A DNA stretch of 64,000 nt from JBGPEQ01 sp050180895. GTDB lineage: Bacteria; Pseudomonadota; Alphaproteobacteria; Dongiales; Dongiaceae. The DNA lies in NCBI GenBank assembly GCA_050180895.1, contig JBFXDS010000001.1:124001-188000 (forward strand), written 5' to 3'. A program made the translations under genes and the position numbers. Every line of letters starts with the position of its first letter. The stretch's first letter is position 1. The notes below the pieces were generated by a model. It was not told where the DNA came from. It was given only the letters and a program-made list of their open reading frames with translations, and did not search any database. Of this stretch, positions 9,870 to 17,834 are shown in pieces.

Positions 9870-10035
9870 CGCAAAAGCGGACAAAGGCTCCGAGGGGGAG
9901 GGAGCCTTTGTCGCGGGCGCGTCAAAGTTCGCGCCAGAGGGAGAGACATCGAGAGCTTCGGCGTCCGCCTTGGACTGCGGCGGTTGATCGTGCCCCTGGC
10001 GGCTTAGTCGAGGGGGAGGACCGCCAGGGGGGCTG
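9870..10035 (-). ncRNA. Candidate structured RNA with two anti-Shine-Dalgarno-like loops
   Basis: The 508-base gap between the nitrilase start and the aminotransferase stop has no convincing gene. It holds two perfect hairpins. One has 10-bp arms at 9993-10002 and 10021-10030, with an 18-base loop. The other has 12-bp arms at 9880-9891 and 9901-9912, with a 9-base loop. Read on the minus strand both loops contain the same nonamer CTCCCCCTC, and the second hairpin is followed by CGCTTTTGCG, like a weak terminator. C-rich loops that pair with ribosome-binding sites are known in alphaproteobacterial small RNAs such as the CCUCCUCCC-motif (cuckoo) RNAs. A read-through 3' UTR of the aminotransferase mRNA is the alternative. 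The rest of the gap (9669-9869, 10036-10176) shows nothing I can name. Confidence 0.4.
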
Positions 10036-10176
10036 CGATCTGTCGAGGCACCCACACACTTTCTTGTTATGTGACGGTCATTCTACGCGGAAACGGCGCG
10101 ATCGTGGGCGGCGAAATCCGCCGGATCGACACATCGGAATGTGATTAAGGATAAATTCGTCGGGTATTCGAGCCAA

Positions 10177-11103
10177 TCATCCGACAAGGCGGCGGCGATA
10201 CTGCGCGACGAAGTCGAAGTCCAGCAGTCCGGCATAGGCATCGATCAGCCGCTGCGTCGCCGGGCCGGGGATGGCGTCGGCGGCGACGTGGCGGCCGTTG
10301 ATGCTGCGCACCGGGCAGATGCACAGCGAGGTCGAGGTGAGGAATGCCTCGTCGGCGGTGTAGGCGTCATAGAGGTCGATGTCGGCCTCGACCAGCGGCT
10401 GGCCGATCTCGCGCGCCAGATCGATCACGGTCTCGCGGCTGATGCCCGGCAGCACATAGCGCGCCTTGGGCGTCATCACCGTGCCGCCGCGGACGATGAA
10501 GATGTTGCTGCCGGTGCCCTCGCACAGATTGCCGTTGGCGTCGAGCAGGATGGCCCAGGACTCGGGATCGGCCGCCTTGGCCTCGAGGTCGCCCATGATG
10601 AGGTTGAGGTAGTTGTGCGTCTTGGCGCGCGGCGACAGCATGTCCGGCGCGGCGCGGCGCACCGACGGCACGATCACGTCGATGCCGTCGCGATAGAGCC
10701 GCGCGCGCTGCTTCAGCGGCAGCGGCTGGCATTCGACGATCACGGTCGGGCCGGACTTCGTCTGCGGGCTGCGGTCGGCGGAGTTGAGGCCGCGCGAGAC
10801 GCGCTGGCTCACCCAGTAGTCCTCGTCGGCATCGATCAGGTGCAGATTGCGCGCCACGACCTCCTCGGTGATGGCGGTCAGCTCCTTGGCCGGGATCTGC
10901 GGGTCGATCTGCAGGTAGCGCAGCGAGCGATAGAGCCGGTCGATATGTTCTTTGAGCTTGAAGATCCTGTGCCCGAAGGTGCGCGCGGTGTCGAAGGCGG
11001 CGTCGCCGGCCATGAAGCCGCGGTCGCGGAACGGGATCAGCACGTCGCTCTCCGGCACGAACTTGCCGTTGAAATACGCCACCCGCTCGTTCGCCAACGC
11101 CAT
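10177..11103 (-). CDS. Class IV aminotransferase (branched-chain or D-amino-acid type)
   Basis: This 308-residue protein is a fold-type IV PLP aminotransferase. It has the N-terminal YFNGKFVPESD, the arginine-containing FRDRGFMAGDAAFDTARTF, the Schiff-base lysine K161 in SPRAKTHNYLN, and the cofactor-binding CEGTGSNIFIV and LPGISRETV. The family includes branched-chain aminotransferase IlvE, D-alanine aminotransferase and aminodeoxychorismate lyase; the length and CEGTGSN fit IlvE-like enzymes, but assignment among them is not secure. It is followed on its own strand by the two hairpins of the candidate RNA. Confidence 0.85.
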   Translation of the reverse strand: MALANERVAYFNGKFVPESDVLIPFRDRGFMAGDAAFDTARTFGHRIFKLKEHIDRLYRSLRYLQIDPQIPAKELTAITEEVVARNLHLIDADEDYWVSQRVSRGLNSADRSPQTKSGPTVIVECQPLPLKQRARLYRDGIDVIVPSVRRAAPDMLSPRAKTHNYLNLIMGDLEAKAADPESWAILLDANGNLCEGTGSNIFIVRGGTVMTPKARYVLPGISRETVIDLAREIGQPLVEADIDLYDAYTADEAFLTSTSLCICPVRSINGRHVAADAIPGPATQRLIDAYAGLLDFDFVAQYRRRLVG

Positions 11104-11222
11104 CGTGGCCTCCTCGCAACGAAGCGGCGATCATAGGCGGCAGGAGCGGGTGCGGCAAGGGCGCTTGCAGGCGTGGTTCGGTAGAACTATGATGTAACTA
11201 CTGTGACCACAACGAGCATGCG

Positions 11223-11537
11223 ATGAAGCGAAAGTCGAAAAAGACCGCAACTCTGCGTGCGAAGGCTGACCGCAAATTGATGCAGCCGCCGAGAGCTTGG
11301 TCCCTGCGGGAAGCGAAGGCCAGATTCAGCGAGGTGGTGCGGTTGGCGCAGGAGCGGCCGCAACGCGTCACGAGCCGTGGCCGGGATGCCGCGGTCATCC
11401 TCTCCGCAGCCGAATACCAGCGCCTGCAGAACCTGGGGCGGCCAAGGCGGAGTCTGGTTGACTTCCTTGCCAGCGCGCCGTTCTCCGGTCTCGATCTCGA
11501 GCGCCGATTCGAACGGTCGCGCGACATCAAGCTGTGA
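11223..11537 (+). CDS. Phd/YefM-family antitoxin
   Basis: This 104-residue protein has the Phd/YefM core WSLREAKARFSEVVRLA, then RVTSRGRDAAVILSAAEYQRL, and a C-terminal tail that would bind the toxin. It has a basic N-terminal extension, so an internal start at the ATG at 11281 (MQPPRAW) is possible; that would shorten it to about 84 residues, the common size. It overlaps the toxin gene by four bases (GTGA). It should bind DNA upstream of the operon and neutralise the PIN toxin. Confidence 0.85.
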   Translation: MKRKSKKTATLRAKADRKLMQPPRAWSLREAKARFSEVVRLAQERPQRVTSRGRDAAVILSAAEYQRLQNLGRPRRSLVDFLASAPFSGLDLERRFERSRDIKL

Positions 11538-11962
11538 GCCGGTATCTCCTCGATACCAACGTCGTGTCGGAGCCGCGCCGGAAGCGACCTGATCCCAATG
11601 TGCTCCGTTGGATCGCCGGCATCGACGAAGGCAATCTCTATCTGAGCGCGTTCACCCCGGCCGAGATTCGCAAGGGGATCGTTAAGTTAGGTCAGGATCG
11701 CCGCGCCCGAGCGTACGAGGCGCACCTCGAAGAGCTTCGGGCTCAGTTTGCCGATCGGATCTTGCCGTTGGACGATCAAGTGCTCGACCGTTGGGGGCAA
11801 ATAACCGGCGCTTGTGAAGCGCGCGGCGTCGTTCTGTCCGTGATCGATGCGCTGTTTGCGGCGACGGCGCTGCACTACAATCTGATCTTCGCCACGCGCA
11901 ATACGCGCCATCTGCGGGACACGGGCGTGCAGCTCTTCAATCCGTGGACAGCGAGCGGATAG
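11534..11962 (+). CDS. vapC: PIN-domain ribonuclease toxin (VapC/FitB-like)
   Basis: This 142-residue PIN-domain protein has the acidic metal-binding residues D7 (LLDTNVVSE), E44 (FTPAEIRKG) and D105 (LSVIDALFAATA), with N123 in FATRNTRHL at the fourth site. Together with the overlapping Phd-type antitoxin it forms a complete type II toxin-antitoxin pair. The start is GTG at 11534, sharing four bases with the antitoxin stop. Its 3' end overlaps the convergent dehydratase gene by 26 bases. Confidence 0.9.
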   Translation: MSRYLLDTNVVSEPRRKRPDPNVLRWIAGIDEGNLYLSAFTPAEIRKGIVKLGQDRRARAYEAHLEELRAQFADRILPLDDQVLDRWGQITGACEARGVVLSVIDALFAATALHYNLIFATRNTRHLRDTGVQLFNPWTASG

Positions 11963-12947
11963 AACCTGTCGCCTCGAACAGCGGCGGCCCGGCGAGCGCG
12001 CGGCCGATCATGCCGGGATCGACGTTGGCGCCGCTCAGCACCAGCACGACGCGCTTGCCGCGCAGCTCTCGGCGCCGCGACCACGCGCCGGCGAGGCCGG
12101 CGGCGGCGCCCGGTTCCACCAGCACATGTCCCCAGGCCAGCAGCGCGTGCAGCGCCGCCAGAATCTCGGAGTCGCTGACGAGCAGCGCGTCGTCGACGTG
12201 CCGGATGAGGGCGGCGAGGGCCGTGGCGGCGGGCACGCGGCAAACGATGGACTCCGCGAGGCTGTCGACCGGCCGCTCGATGGCGCGCCCGGCGCGGAAG
12301 CTCTCGACCATCGCCGGCGACCCCGCCGACTGGACCGCAACCACCTTGGCCTGCGGCTGCCGGCCCTTGATGCCGAGCGCCGTGCCCGCCGCGAGCGAGC
12401 CGCTGCCCATGGACGTGAACACGGCGTCCACGTCGTCGAGCCCCGCGCCGATCTCGTCGCCGATCGTGCCGGCCCCCTCGATCAGCGTCGCGCTCTCGCC
12501 GTCATCGACGAACTCGCCCCCGCTCGCCGCGCAGAACGTCCGTGCCCGCTCCTTGGCCTCGTCGATGTCGGCGCCGCCGACATGCAGCGTCGCGCCGAAG
12601 AGCCGGATCATCGTCTGCTTCACCAGCGGGCAGCCCTCGGGCAGGAAGATGTCGGCCTTCAGGCCCAGCAGCCGCGCGGCGTAGGCGACGCCCTGGCCGT
12701 GGTTCCCGGTCGACGAGGTCACGGCCGACGTGAGCGATCCCGCCGCGCGCGCGACCAGCAGATGGTTGAGCGCGCCGCGCAGCTTGAACGATGCGATCGG
12801 CGTCGCCGTCTCCAGCTTCAGCCAGACCTCGCCGTCGAACGCCCGCGACAGCGCCTCGGAGCGATAGAGCGGGGTCGGCGCCATATGCGCGCGCAGCCGC
12901 TCCGCCGCCTGCTTGACGCCCTCGACGGTGGGCTCCGATGTCGTCAT
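11937..12947 (-). CDS. Threonine/serine dehydratase-like PLP enzyme
   Basis: This 336-residue fold-type II PLP enzyme has the cofactor lysine K55 in ASFKLRGALN, the STGNHGQG substrate loop and the glycine-rich phosphate cup SMGSGSLAAG. It lacks the C-terminal ACT-like regulatory domain of biosynthetic IlvA, so a catabolic dehydratase, serine racemase or ectoine-utilisation-type enzyme is likelier. Its ATG overlaps the stop of the FAD oxidoreductase gene by four bases, so the two act in one operon, probably in the breakdown of an amino acid. Confidence 0.88.
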   Translation of the reverse strand: MTTSEPTVEGVKQAAERLRAHMAPTPLYRSEALSRAFDGEVWLKLETATPIASFKLRGALNHLLVARAAGSLTSAVTSSTGNHGQGVAYAARLLGLKADIFLPEGCPLVKQTMIRLFGATLHVGGADIDEAKERARTFCAASGGEFVDDGESATLIEGAGTIGDEIGAGLDDVDAVFTSMGSGSLAAGTALGIKGRQPQAKVVAVQSAGSPAMVESFRAGRAIERPVDSLAESIVCRVPAATALAALIRHVDDALLVSDSEILAALHALLAWGHVLVEPGAAAGLAGAWSRRRELRGKRVVLVLSGANVDPGMIGRALAGPPLFEATGSIRSLSTD

Positions 12948-14092
12948 GTTGAACCCTCCGCCAGTTCCCCCTGGCGCAGCCGCCGCGGCCCGATGTCGGC
13001 GGCGGTGACGCCGGCGTGCTTGATGTCCTCCGGCAGTTCGCCGCGGGTGATCAGCGACGCCGTCGCGCGGCCCAGCGACTCGGCCATCATGATGCCGTAG
13101 CCGCCCTGGCCGCAGAGCCAGAAGAACCCCTCCGCCGCGTCATCGAAGCCGCAGACCGGGGCGCGGTCGGCGACGAAGCTGCGCAGCCCGGCCCAGCGAC
13201 GGGCGATGCGGCGCACGGGGACGAGCGTGGTCCGCTCGAGCCAATCGGCGATGACCGCGACGTCGAGATCTTCCGGCTGCACGTCGCAGGGTTCGCTCGG
13301 CGTCTCGTCGGCCGGCGAGGCCATCACGCGTCCGGCCTCCGGCTTGCAGTAGCAGCCGGAACCGGCCTCGTCGACCGCCGGCCAGCTCCGCGAGTCCATG
13401 CCGTCCGGCAGCTCGACGATGATCGCCGTGCGCCGCTTCGGCACCAGTCCGACCGGCCGGGCGCCGGCCATGGCCGCCACCTTGTCGGCCCAGGCGCCCG
13501 CCGCATTGACGACGACGGGCGCCGCGAACGCGCCGGCGGGGGTCGTCGCCTGCCACCTTGCGGCGACGCGATCGAGCGCCGTCGCCCCGGCGTCGCACAG
13601 GACCGTGCCGCCGCGTGCCTTCACGCCTCGCAGAAAGCCCTGATGGATCGCCGCCACGTCCATGTCCATGACCCCGGCCTCATAAGCGGCAAAGGCGACC
13701 GCTTCCGGGCGCAGATGCGGCGCCAGCGCGAGCGCCTGCGCCGGCGGCAGCTCGCGAATGGAGCCGTCCGCGGCGCCGATCTCCAGCAGCGTGTCGATCT
13801 CCGTCCGCCGGTCGGCCCCGCCGATGGTGAGGATGCCGCGCGGCGTCAGCAGCGGATGGTCGGCAAAACCGTCGGGCGGCGCCGTCAGGAGCGGCAGGCT
13901 CGCGCGGTTGAACGCCCGCGCGGTCGCATTGCCGAAGTTCTTCGTGTAGAGCGCCGCCGACCGCCCGGTGCTGTGATAGCCGGGTGCGGCCTCCGCCTCC
14001 AGGACGACGACCTTTCCCCGCGCCGCCAGTTCGTAGGCGGCGGCGGCTCCGGAGATGCCAGCGCCGATGACGAGAAAATCGCAGGTCGTCAT
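12944..14092 (-). CDS. FAD-dependent D-amino-acid oxidase-family oxidoreductase
   Basis: This 382-residue protein has the Rossmann FAD motif DFLVIGAGISGAAAAYELA at the N-terminus and the DAO-family segments STGRSAALYTKNFG, AAGAWADKVAAMAG and the C-terminal CGQGGYGIMMAESLG. The sequence resembles catabolic D-arginine dehydrogenase (DauA) and related deaminating dehydrogenases more than glycine oxidase. It is the first gene of a two-gene operon with the PLP dehydratase. The region just upstream is unusual: an intrinsic terminator ends only about 18 bases before its ATG, and no clear ribosome-binding site is visible. Confidence 0.85.
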   Translation of the reverse strand: MTTCDFLVIGAGISGAAAAYELAARGKVVVLEAEAAPGYHSTGRSAALYTKNFGNATARAFNRASLPLLTAPPDGFADHPLLTPRGILTIGGADRRTEIDTLLEIGAADGSIRELPPAQALALAPHLRPEAVAFAAYEAGVMDMDVAAIHQGFLRGVKARGGTVLCDAGATALDRVAARWQATTPAGAFAAPVVVNAAGAWADKVAAMAGARPVGLVPKRRTAIIVELPDGMDSRSWPAVDEAGSGCYCKPEAGRVMASPADETPSEPCDVQPEDLDVAVIADWLERTTLVPVRRIARRWAGLRSFVADRAPVCGFDDAAEGFFWLCGQGGYGIMMAESLGRATASLITRGELPEDIKHAGVTAADIGPRRLRQGELAEGST

Positions 14093-14109
14093 CGGCGGTT
14101 GCCGGAGTC

Positions 14110-14141
14110 AAAACGGGGCGCTCCCGACGGCGAGCGCCCCG
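14110..14141 (-). terminator. Intrinsic terminator after the small lipoprotein gene
   Basis: On the minus strand a 10-bp GC-rich stem, CGGGGCGCTC with GAGCGCCCCG, closes an 8-base loop and runs straight into TTTT. It lies 51 bases after the small lipoprotein stop and about 18 bases before the FAD oxidoreductase ATG. Confidence 0.85.
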
Positions 14142-14192
14142 TCTCTGTCTGTACCCCCGCGCAACGGACGCAGGGGCCGGCCGTCGACGGCT

Positions 14193-14342
14193 TTAAGTGC
14201 CGAAGGCGGAGCAATGGGACTCGTTGTAGATCCCGCTGTTGCCACTGCAATTGTTGTCGAACGCCGACATCGATTCGAACTTGCAGGCGCTCAATCCCAA
14301 GCCCGCCAGCAGCATGAGGACGGCGAAAAGGCTGCGTCGCAT
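14193..14342 (-). CDS. Small lipoprotein, 49 residues
   Basis: A short frame begins at ATG 14342 with GAGGGGAG at a good distance upstream. The product starts MRRSLFAVLMLLAGLGLSAC, a complete lipoprotein signal with lipidated C20. The mature part has only 29 residues and two further cysteines (C32, C44), which could form a disulphide. The gene ends at TAA and is followed by a strong intrinsic terminator, which supports a real, separately expressed gene. I do not recognise the family; it is comparable in size to entericidin-like lipoproteins but not obviously related. Confidence 0.75.
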   Translation of the reverse strand: MRRSLFAVLMLLAGLGLSACKFESMSAFDNNCSGNSGIYNESHCSAFGT

Positions 14343-14499
14343 CTGAATCTCCCCTCAGCAATGACCAATGGTGCGTAGACCGCATCCGGCGATCCGCCCC
14401 CGGCATAGGTAAAGAAACCATAGCGCAGAGGCAACGGTACTGTGGCAAATTTAGTGACGGGCCTGCAACCCGTATCCTCGACCAGCGGAGGTCGGCGCC

Positions 14500-16029
14500 G
14501 TGACGATCGACCATCAGCAACCGGCGCGGGCGGGCGAGGCGCTGCGCCATTTCCTGGCCACGCCGCTCGACCGCCTGCTGGAGCGCGCCGGCCGCCAGGA
14601 TCCGGCGGCGACGGCGCTGGCGCTGGCCCAGGAGGTCGCGGCAGCGGTGCCTGCCTACCGCACGTTTCTGGCCGATCACGGGATCGATCCCGCGGGCCTC
14701 CGCTCGGCGCAGGACTTCGCCGCGCTGCCGCTGGTCACCAAGCAGAACTACCTCACCCGCCATCCGCTGGCGCGGCTGTGCCGCGGCGGCCGGCTCGAGG
14801 CCTGCGACTTCATCGCGGTGTCGTCGGGCTCGACCGGCACGCCGACCTTCTGGCCGCGCTTCGTCAGCGACGAGCTGCCGGTCGCCGTGCGCTTCGAGCA
14901 GGTGTTCCACGACAGCTTCCAGGCCGACCAGCGGCGCACGCTGGCGGTCGTCTGCTTCGCGCTCGGCACCTGGGTCGGCGGCATGTTCACGGTCGCCTGC
15001 TGCCGCTACCTCGCGGCCAAGGGCTATCCGATCACCGTGGTGACGCCCGGCAACAACCGCGAGGAGATCTGGCGCGTCGCCCGTGCCCTGGCGCCGCAGT
15101 TCGACCAGACGGTCCTGCTCGGCTATCCGCCGTTTCTCAAGGACGTCATCGACGGCGGCATCGCGCAAGGCCTCGACTGGCGGCCGCTGCGGGTGAAGCT
15201 GGTGATGGCCGGCGAGGTGTTCAGCGAGGAGTGGCGCACCCTGGTGGGCGAGCGGCTGGGCTCGACCGACTGGTGCTACGATTCGGCCTCGCTCTACGGC
15301 ACCGCCGATGCCGGCGTGCTCGGCAACGAGACGCCGCTCTCCATCCGCATCCGCCGCTTCCTCAGCGCCAACCCGGAGGCCGCGCGCCAGCTGTTCGGCG
15401 AAGCGCGCCTGCCGACCCTGGTGCAGTACGACCCGTTCGTGCGCTATTTCGAGGCACTGCCCGCGGGGGCGGGGGGCGGCCACACCCTGCTGTTCACCGG
15501 CGACAACGGCGTGCCGCTGATCCGCTACCACATCGCCGACAACGGCGGACTGGTCGGCTACGAGCGCATGATTCATTTCCTCGCCGACTGGCGCTTCGAT
15601 CCCCTGAAGGAGCTGGGCGGCCATGGCTGGCGCGGCGTGCACAAGCTGCCCTTCGCCTTCGTCTTCGGCCGTGCCGGCTTCGCGGTCTCCTACTTCGGCG
15701 CCAACATCTATCCGGAGAACGTCGGCGTCGGCCTCGAGCAGGCGGGCGTGTGCGAATGGGTGACCGGGAAGTTCGTGCTGCAGGCCAAGGAGGGACTCGG
15801 CGAGGCCCCGCATCTCGCCATCGCCGTCGAGCTGGCGCCGCAGGCGAAGGCCGATGAAGCCAAGCGCGCGGCGGCCGCAAGCTCGATCCGGGCGCACCTC
15901 GAACGGCTCAACAGCGAGTTCAAGAACTATGTCCCGGACGAGTACCGCACGCCGCGGGTGACGCTGCACCCGGCCGGCGATCCCGAGTGGTTCCCGCCGG
16001 GAGTGAAGCATCGCTATACCCGGCAGTAG
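14500..16029 (+). CDS. PaaK/CapK-like adenylate-forming enzyme
   Basis: This 509-residue protein belongs to the phenylacetate-CoA ligase-like branch of adenylate-forming enzymes. The phosphate-binding loop SSGSTGTPT is intact (about residues 108-116), and the acyl-adenylate region LVMAGEVFSEEW and the acidic YRYHIADNGG-type hinge (LIRYHIADNGG) are visible. It probably activates an aromatic or other carboxylic acid; whether CoA is the acceptor is unknown. The start is GTG at 14500 after GGAGGTCGGC. It stands alone between non-coding stretches of 157 and 301 bases. Confidence 0.8.
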   Translation: MTIDHQQPARAGEALRHFLATPLDRLLERAGRQDPAATALALAQEVAAAVPAYRTFLADHGIDPAGLRSAQDFAALPLVTKQNYLTRHPLARLCRGGRLEACDFIAVSSGSTGTPTFWPRFVSDELPVAVRFEQVFHDSFQADQRRTLAVVCFALGTWVGGMFTVACCRYLAAKGYPITVVTPGNNREEIWRVARALAPQFDQTVLLGYPPFLKDVIDGGIAQGLDWRPLRVKLVMAGEVFSEEWRTLVGERLGSTDWCYDSASLYGTADAGVLGNETPLSIRIRRFLSANPEAARQLFGEARLPTLVQYDPFVRYFEALPAGAGGGHTLLFTGDNGVPLIRYHIADNGGLVGYERMIHFLADWRFDPLKELGGHGWRGVHKLPFAFVFGRAGFAVSYFGANIYPENVGVGLEQAGVCEWVTGKFVLQAKEGLGEAPHLAIAVELAPQAKADEAKRAAAASSIRAHLERLNSEFKNYVPDEYRTPRVTLHPAGDPEWFPPGVKHRYTRQ

Positions 16030-16330
16030 CGGAACGCGTTTACGCATCGCAAGGTCTATCGCCGATAGGTCAGGGCTTCTTACCCTTCTCGCGAAATCCG
16101 AACATCGAGCCCATGTAAAGGAAGTTAACGCGGCTTTCCCGCAACAATATTGCTCTAATTCTGCGCAGCAACGGAGCCGAGTCGGCGATCGGGCGGGTGC
16201 CGGTCTCGCCATGCTGGCGCTCGTATCAGCCACACCCATGCGTAAGATTTTTTCCATTGCCATCGATGTCCGTTCGCGTATATATTGGAACGAACAGAGT
16301 ACAATTGTCAAGCCGGAAAGGGAGATCGAC
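16030..16330. other. Intergenic region, AT-richer, with a promoter
   Basis: This 301-base gap is less GC-rich than the flanking genes. I see no gene in it. Its right end carries a good sigma-70-like promoter for the following two-gene unit and the sequence AAGGGAG as ribosome-binding site at 16317-16323. Confidence 0.5.
16257..16284 (+). promoter_or_regulatory. Probable promoter of the 16.3-17.2 kb gene pair
   Basis: TTGCCA (16257-16262) is followed after 16 bases by TATATA (16279-16284), placing the start of transcription about 40 bases before the ATG at 16331. Confidence 0.5.
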
Positions 16331-16861
16331 ATGACAGACCTTTTGGCCACCGAGGCGGGCACGACGGCGGCGCAGCCGGCGCGCCATTGGAAGGAGGCGG
16401 CGGCCGAGGGCCGCGCGCGGCGCACCGGCCGCGTCGCCCGCGAGGTGGAGGACTGCCTGGGCGTGGAGGAGATGCCGGCCGGCGAGATCCGCGGCGACCG
16501 GCGGCTGGCCGTGGCGGCGGCGCTGGCCGACATCGCGCCCGGCGACGAGATCGAGGCGCAGCTGACATCGCAACTGCTGATGGTGCACGGCATGGCCGTG
16601 GACTGTATGCGCGCGGCGCGCGACAGCGTGAAGGAGGAACGCGTGCGCCTCGCCTATCTGAGCCACGCGGCGCGGATGGTGTCGCTCTACGCCCGCCACA
16701 TCGGCAAGCTGGAGCAGCGGCGCGACCTGGCGGAGTGGCGGACCATAACCCGGCGCGAGCGGACCGAGAACGCCTTCATCGAGGCGGCGCTCCGGGGCAA
16801 CCTGGGGCCGACGCGAAACGGCGCGGCGACGGTGCCCGCCGGCAAGGCCGAAGCGACATGA
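16331..16861 (+). CDS. Uncharacterised helical protein, 176 residues
   Basis: The frame starts at ATG 16331 after AAGGGAG; the open frame upstream lies over the promoter and is not used. The product is alanine-, arginine- and glutamate-rich and predicted by eye to be mostly helical, with a central segment SQLLMVHGMAVDCMRAA and a basic C-terminal half. No known motif is visible. It overlaps the next gene by ATGA, so the two are coupled. Such small paired genes often occur on mobile or phage-derived DNA, but nothing here proves that. Confidence 0.7.
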   Translation: MTDLLATEAGTTAAQPARHWKEAAAEGRARRTGRVAREVEDCLGVEEMPAGEIRGDRRLAVAAALADIAPGDEIEAQLTSQLLMVHGMAVDCMRAARDSVKEERVRLAYLSHAARMVSLYARHIGKLEQRRDLAEWRTITRRERTENAFIEAALRGNLGPTRNGAATVPAGKAEAT

Positions 16862-17205
16862 GCGCGCCGACGATGACGGCCGTGGGCAACCGCCCGCGGC
16901 CGCACGACCGCCCCGCAGGCGCCCGGCCGGCCGCGGCGGCCGTGGCGCGCATGCACGAGAGCCCGCGCTGCGGCGCCCGCACGCGCAGCGGCGCACCCTG
17001 CCGCGCGCCGGCCGTGGCGGGCAAGGCGCGCTGCCGCAAGCATGGCGGCGCCGCCAGCAGCGGCGGCCAGCCGGGCAACCGGAACGCCCGCAAGGACGGC
17101 TTCTACAGCGCCGCGGAGAAAGCGCAGCGGCGGCGGATCATGGACTTCGCGCGAGCATGCAATCGGATCCTGAAGGAGATCGGCAAGCCCGCGAGGAGCG
17201 GGTGA
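16858..17205 (+). CDS. Small cysteine/HGG-motif protein
   Basis: This 115-residue protein has a conserved-looking central block, CGARTRSGAPCRAP then CRKHGGAASSGG and GNRNARKDGFYS. The pattern of cysteines and histidine before HGG suggests a small zinc- or DNA-binding module; similar HGG-motif proteins are common as hypothetical proteins in alphaproteobacteria. The start ATG overlaps the previous stop (ATGA). Its function is unknown. Confidence 0.75.
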   Translation: MSAPTMTAVGNRPRPHDRPAGARPAAAAVARMHESPRCGARTRSGAPCRAPAVAGKARCRKHGGAASSGGQPGNRNARKDGFYSAAEKAQRRRIMDFARACNRILKEIGKPARSG

Positions 17206-17316
17206 GCGCGCCGAGTCATGCGCCCCATATGACCGGATACCGCTGCTTTTGGTCCTAGATGAGCGTATGATCCGCAGTCGATCCTGCTTGCTGAAGCGGC
17301 CGGGGGGCCGCGGGCC

Positions 17317-17834
17317 ATGGAACGCAAGCTCACGGCGATCCTCGCGGCCGACATCGCCGGCTACAGCCGGTTGATGGGGGCGGACGAGGAGGGCACCCTC
17401 GACGCGCTCCGCGCCCATCGCGACGTCGTGGACGGACTGGTCGCGGCCCATCGCGGGCGCGTCTTCAACAGCGCCGGCGACAGCATCGTCGCCGAGTTCC
17501 CGAGCGCGGTCGAGGCGATCAACTGCGCGGCCGAGATCCAGCAGGAGATGGGCGCGCGCAACGAGCCGGTGGCGCAGGACAGGCGGCTCGAATTCCGCAT
17601 CGGGATCAACATCGGCGACGTGATGGCCGAGGGCGGCAACCTGTTCGGCGACGGGGTGAACGTGGCGGCGCGGGTGCAGGAGCTGGCCGAGCCCGGCGGC
17701 ATCTGCGTAGCGCGCAACGTCTACGACCAGGTGAAACAGAAGGTCGGCGTGGCGTTCGAACCGCTCGGCAACCACCAGGTCAAGAACATCGCCGAGCCGG
17801 TGGCGATCTATCGCGTGCTGACCGACGGCGCGGC
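17317..17834 (+). repeat. 518-bp exact direct repeat, copy A
   Basis: This block, from the ATG of cyclase copy 1 to codon 173, is base-for-base identical to 19173-19690. The offset is 1856 bp. The identity ends abruptly on both sides. Confidence 0.97.

Noticed and set aside
9857..10144. 95-codon plus-strand and 79-codon minus-strand frames over the hairpin region
   Set aside because: Their sequence is driven by the inverted repeats, there is no ribosome-binding site, and composition is not protein-like.
16285..16305. GAAC repeats resembling an alphaproteobacterial LexA box
   Set aside because: Spacing and second half-site do not match GAAC-N7-GAAC; the block is better explained as sequence just after the -10 box.
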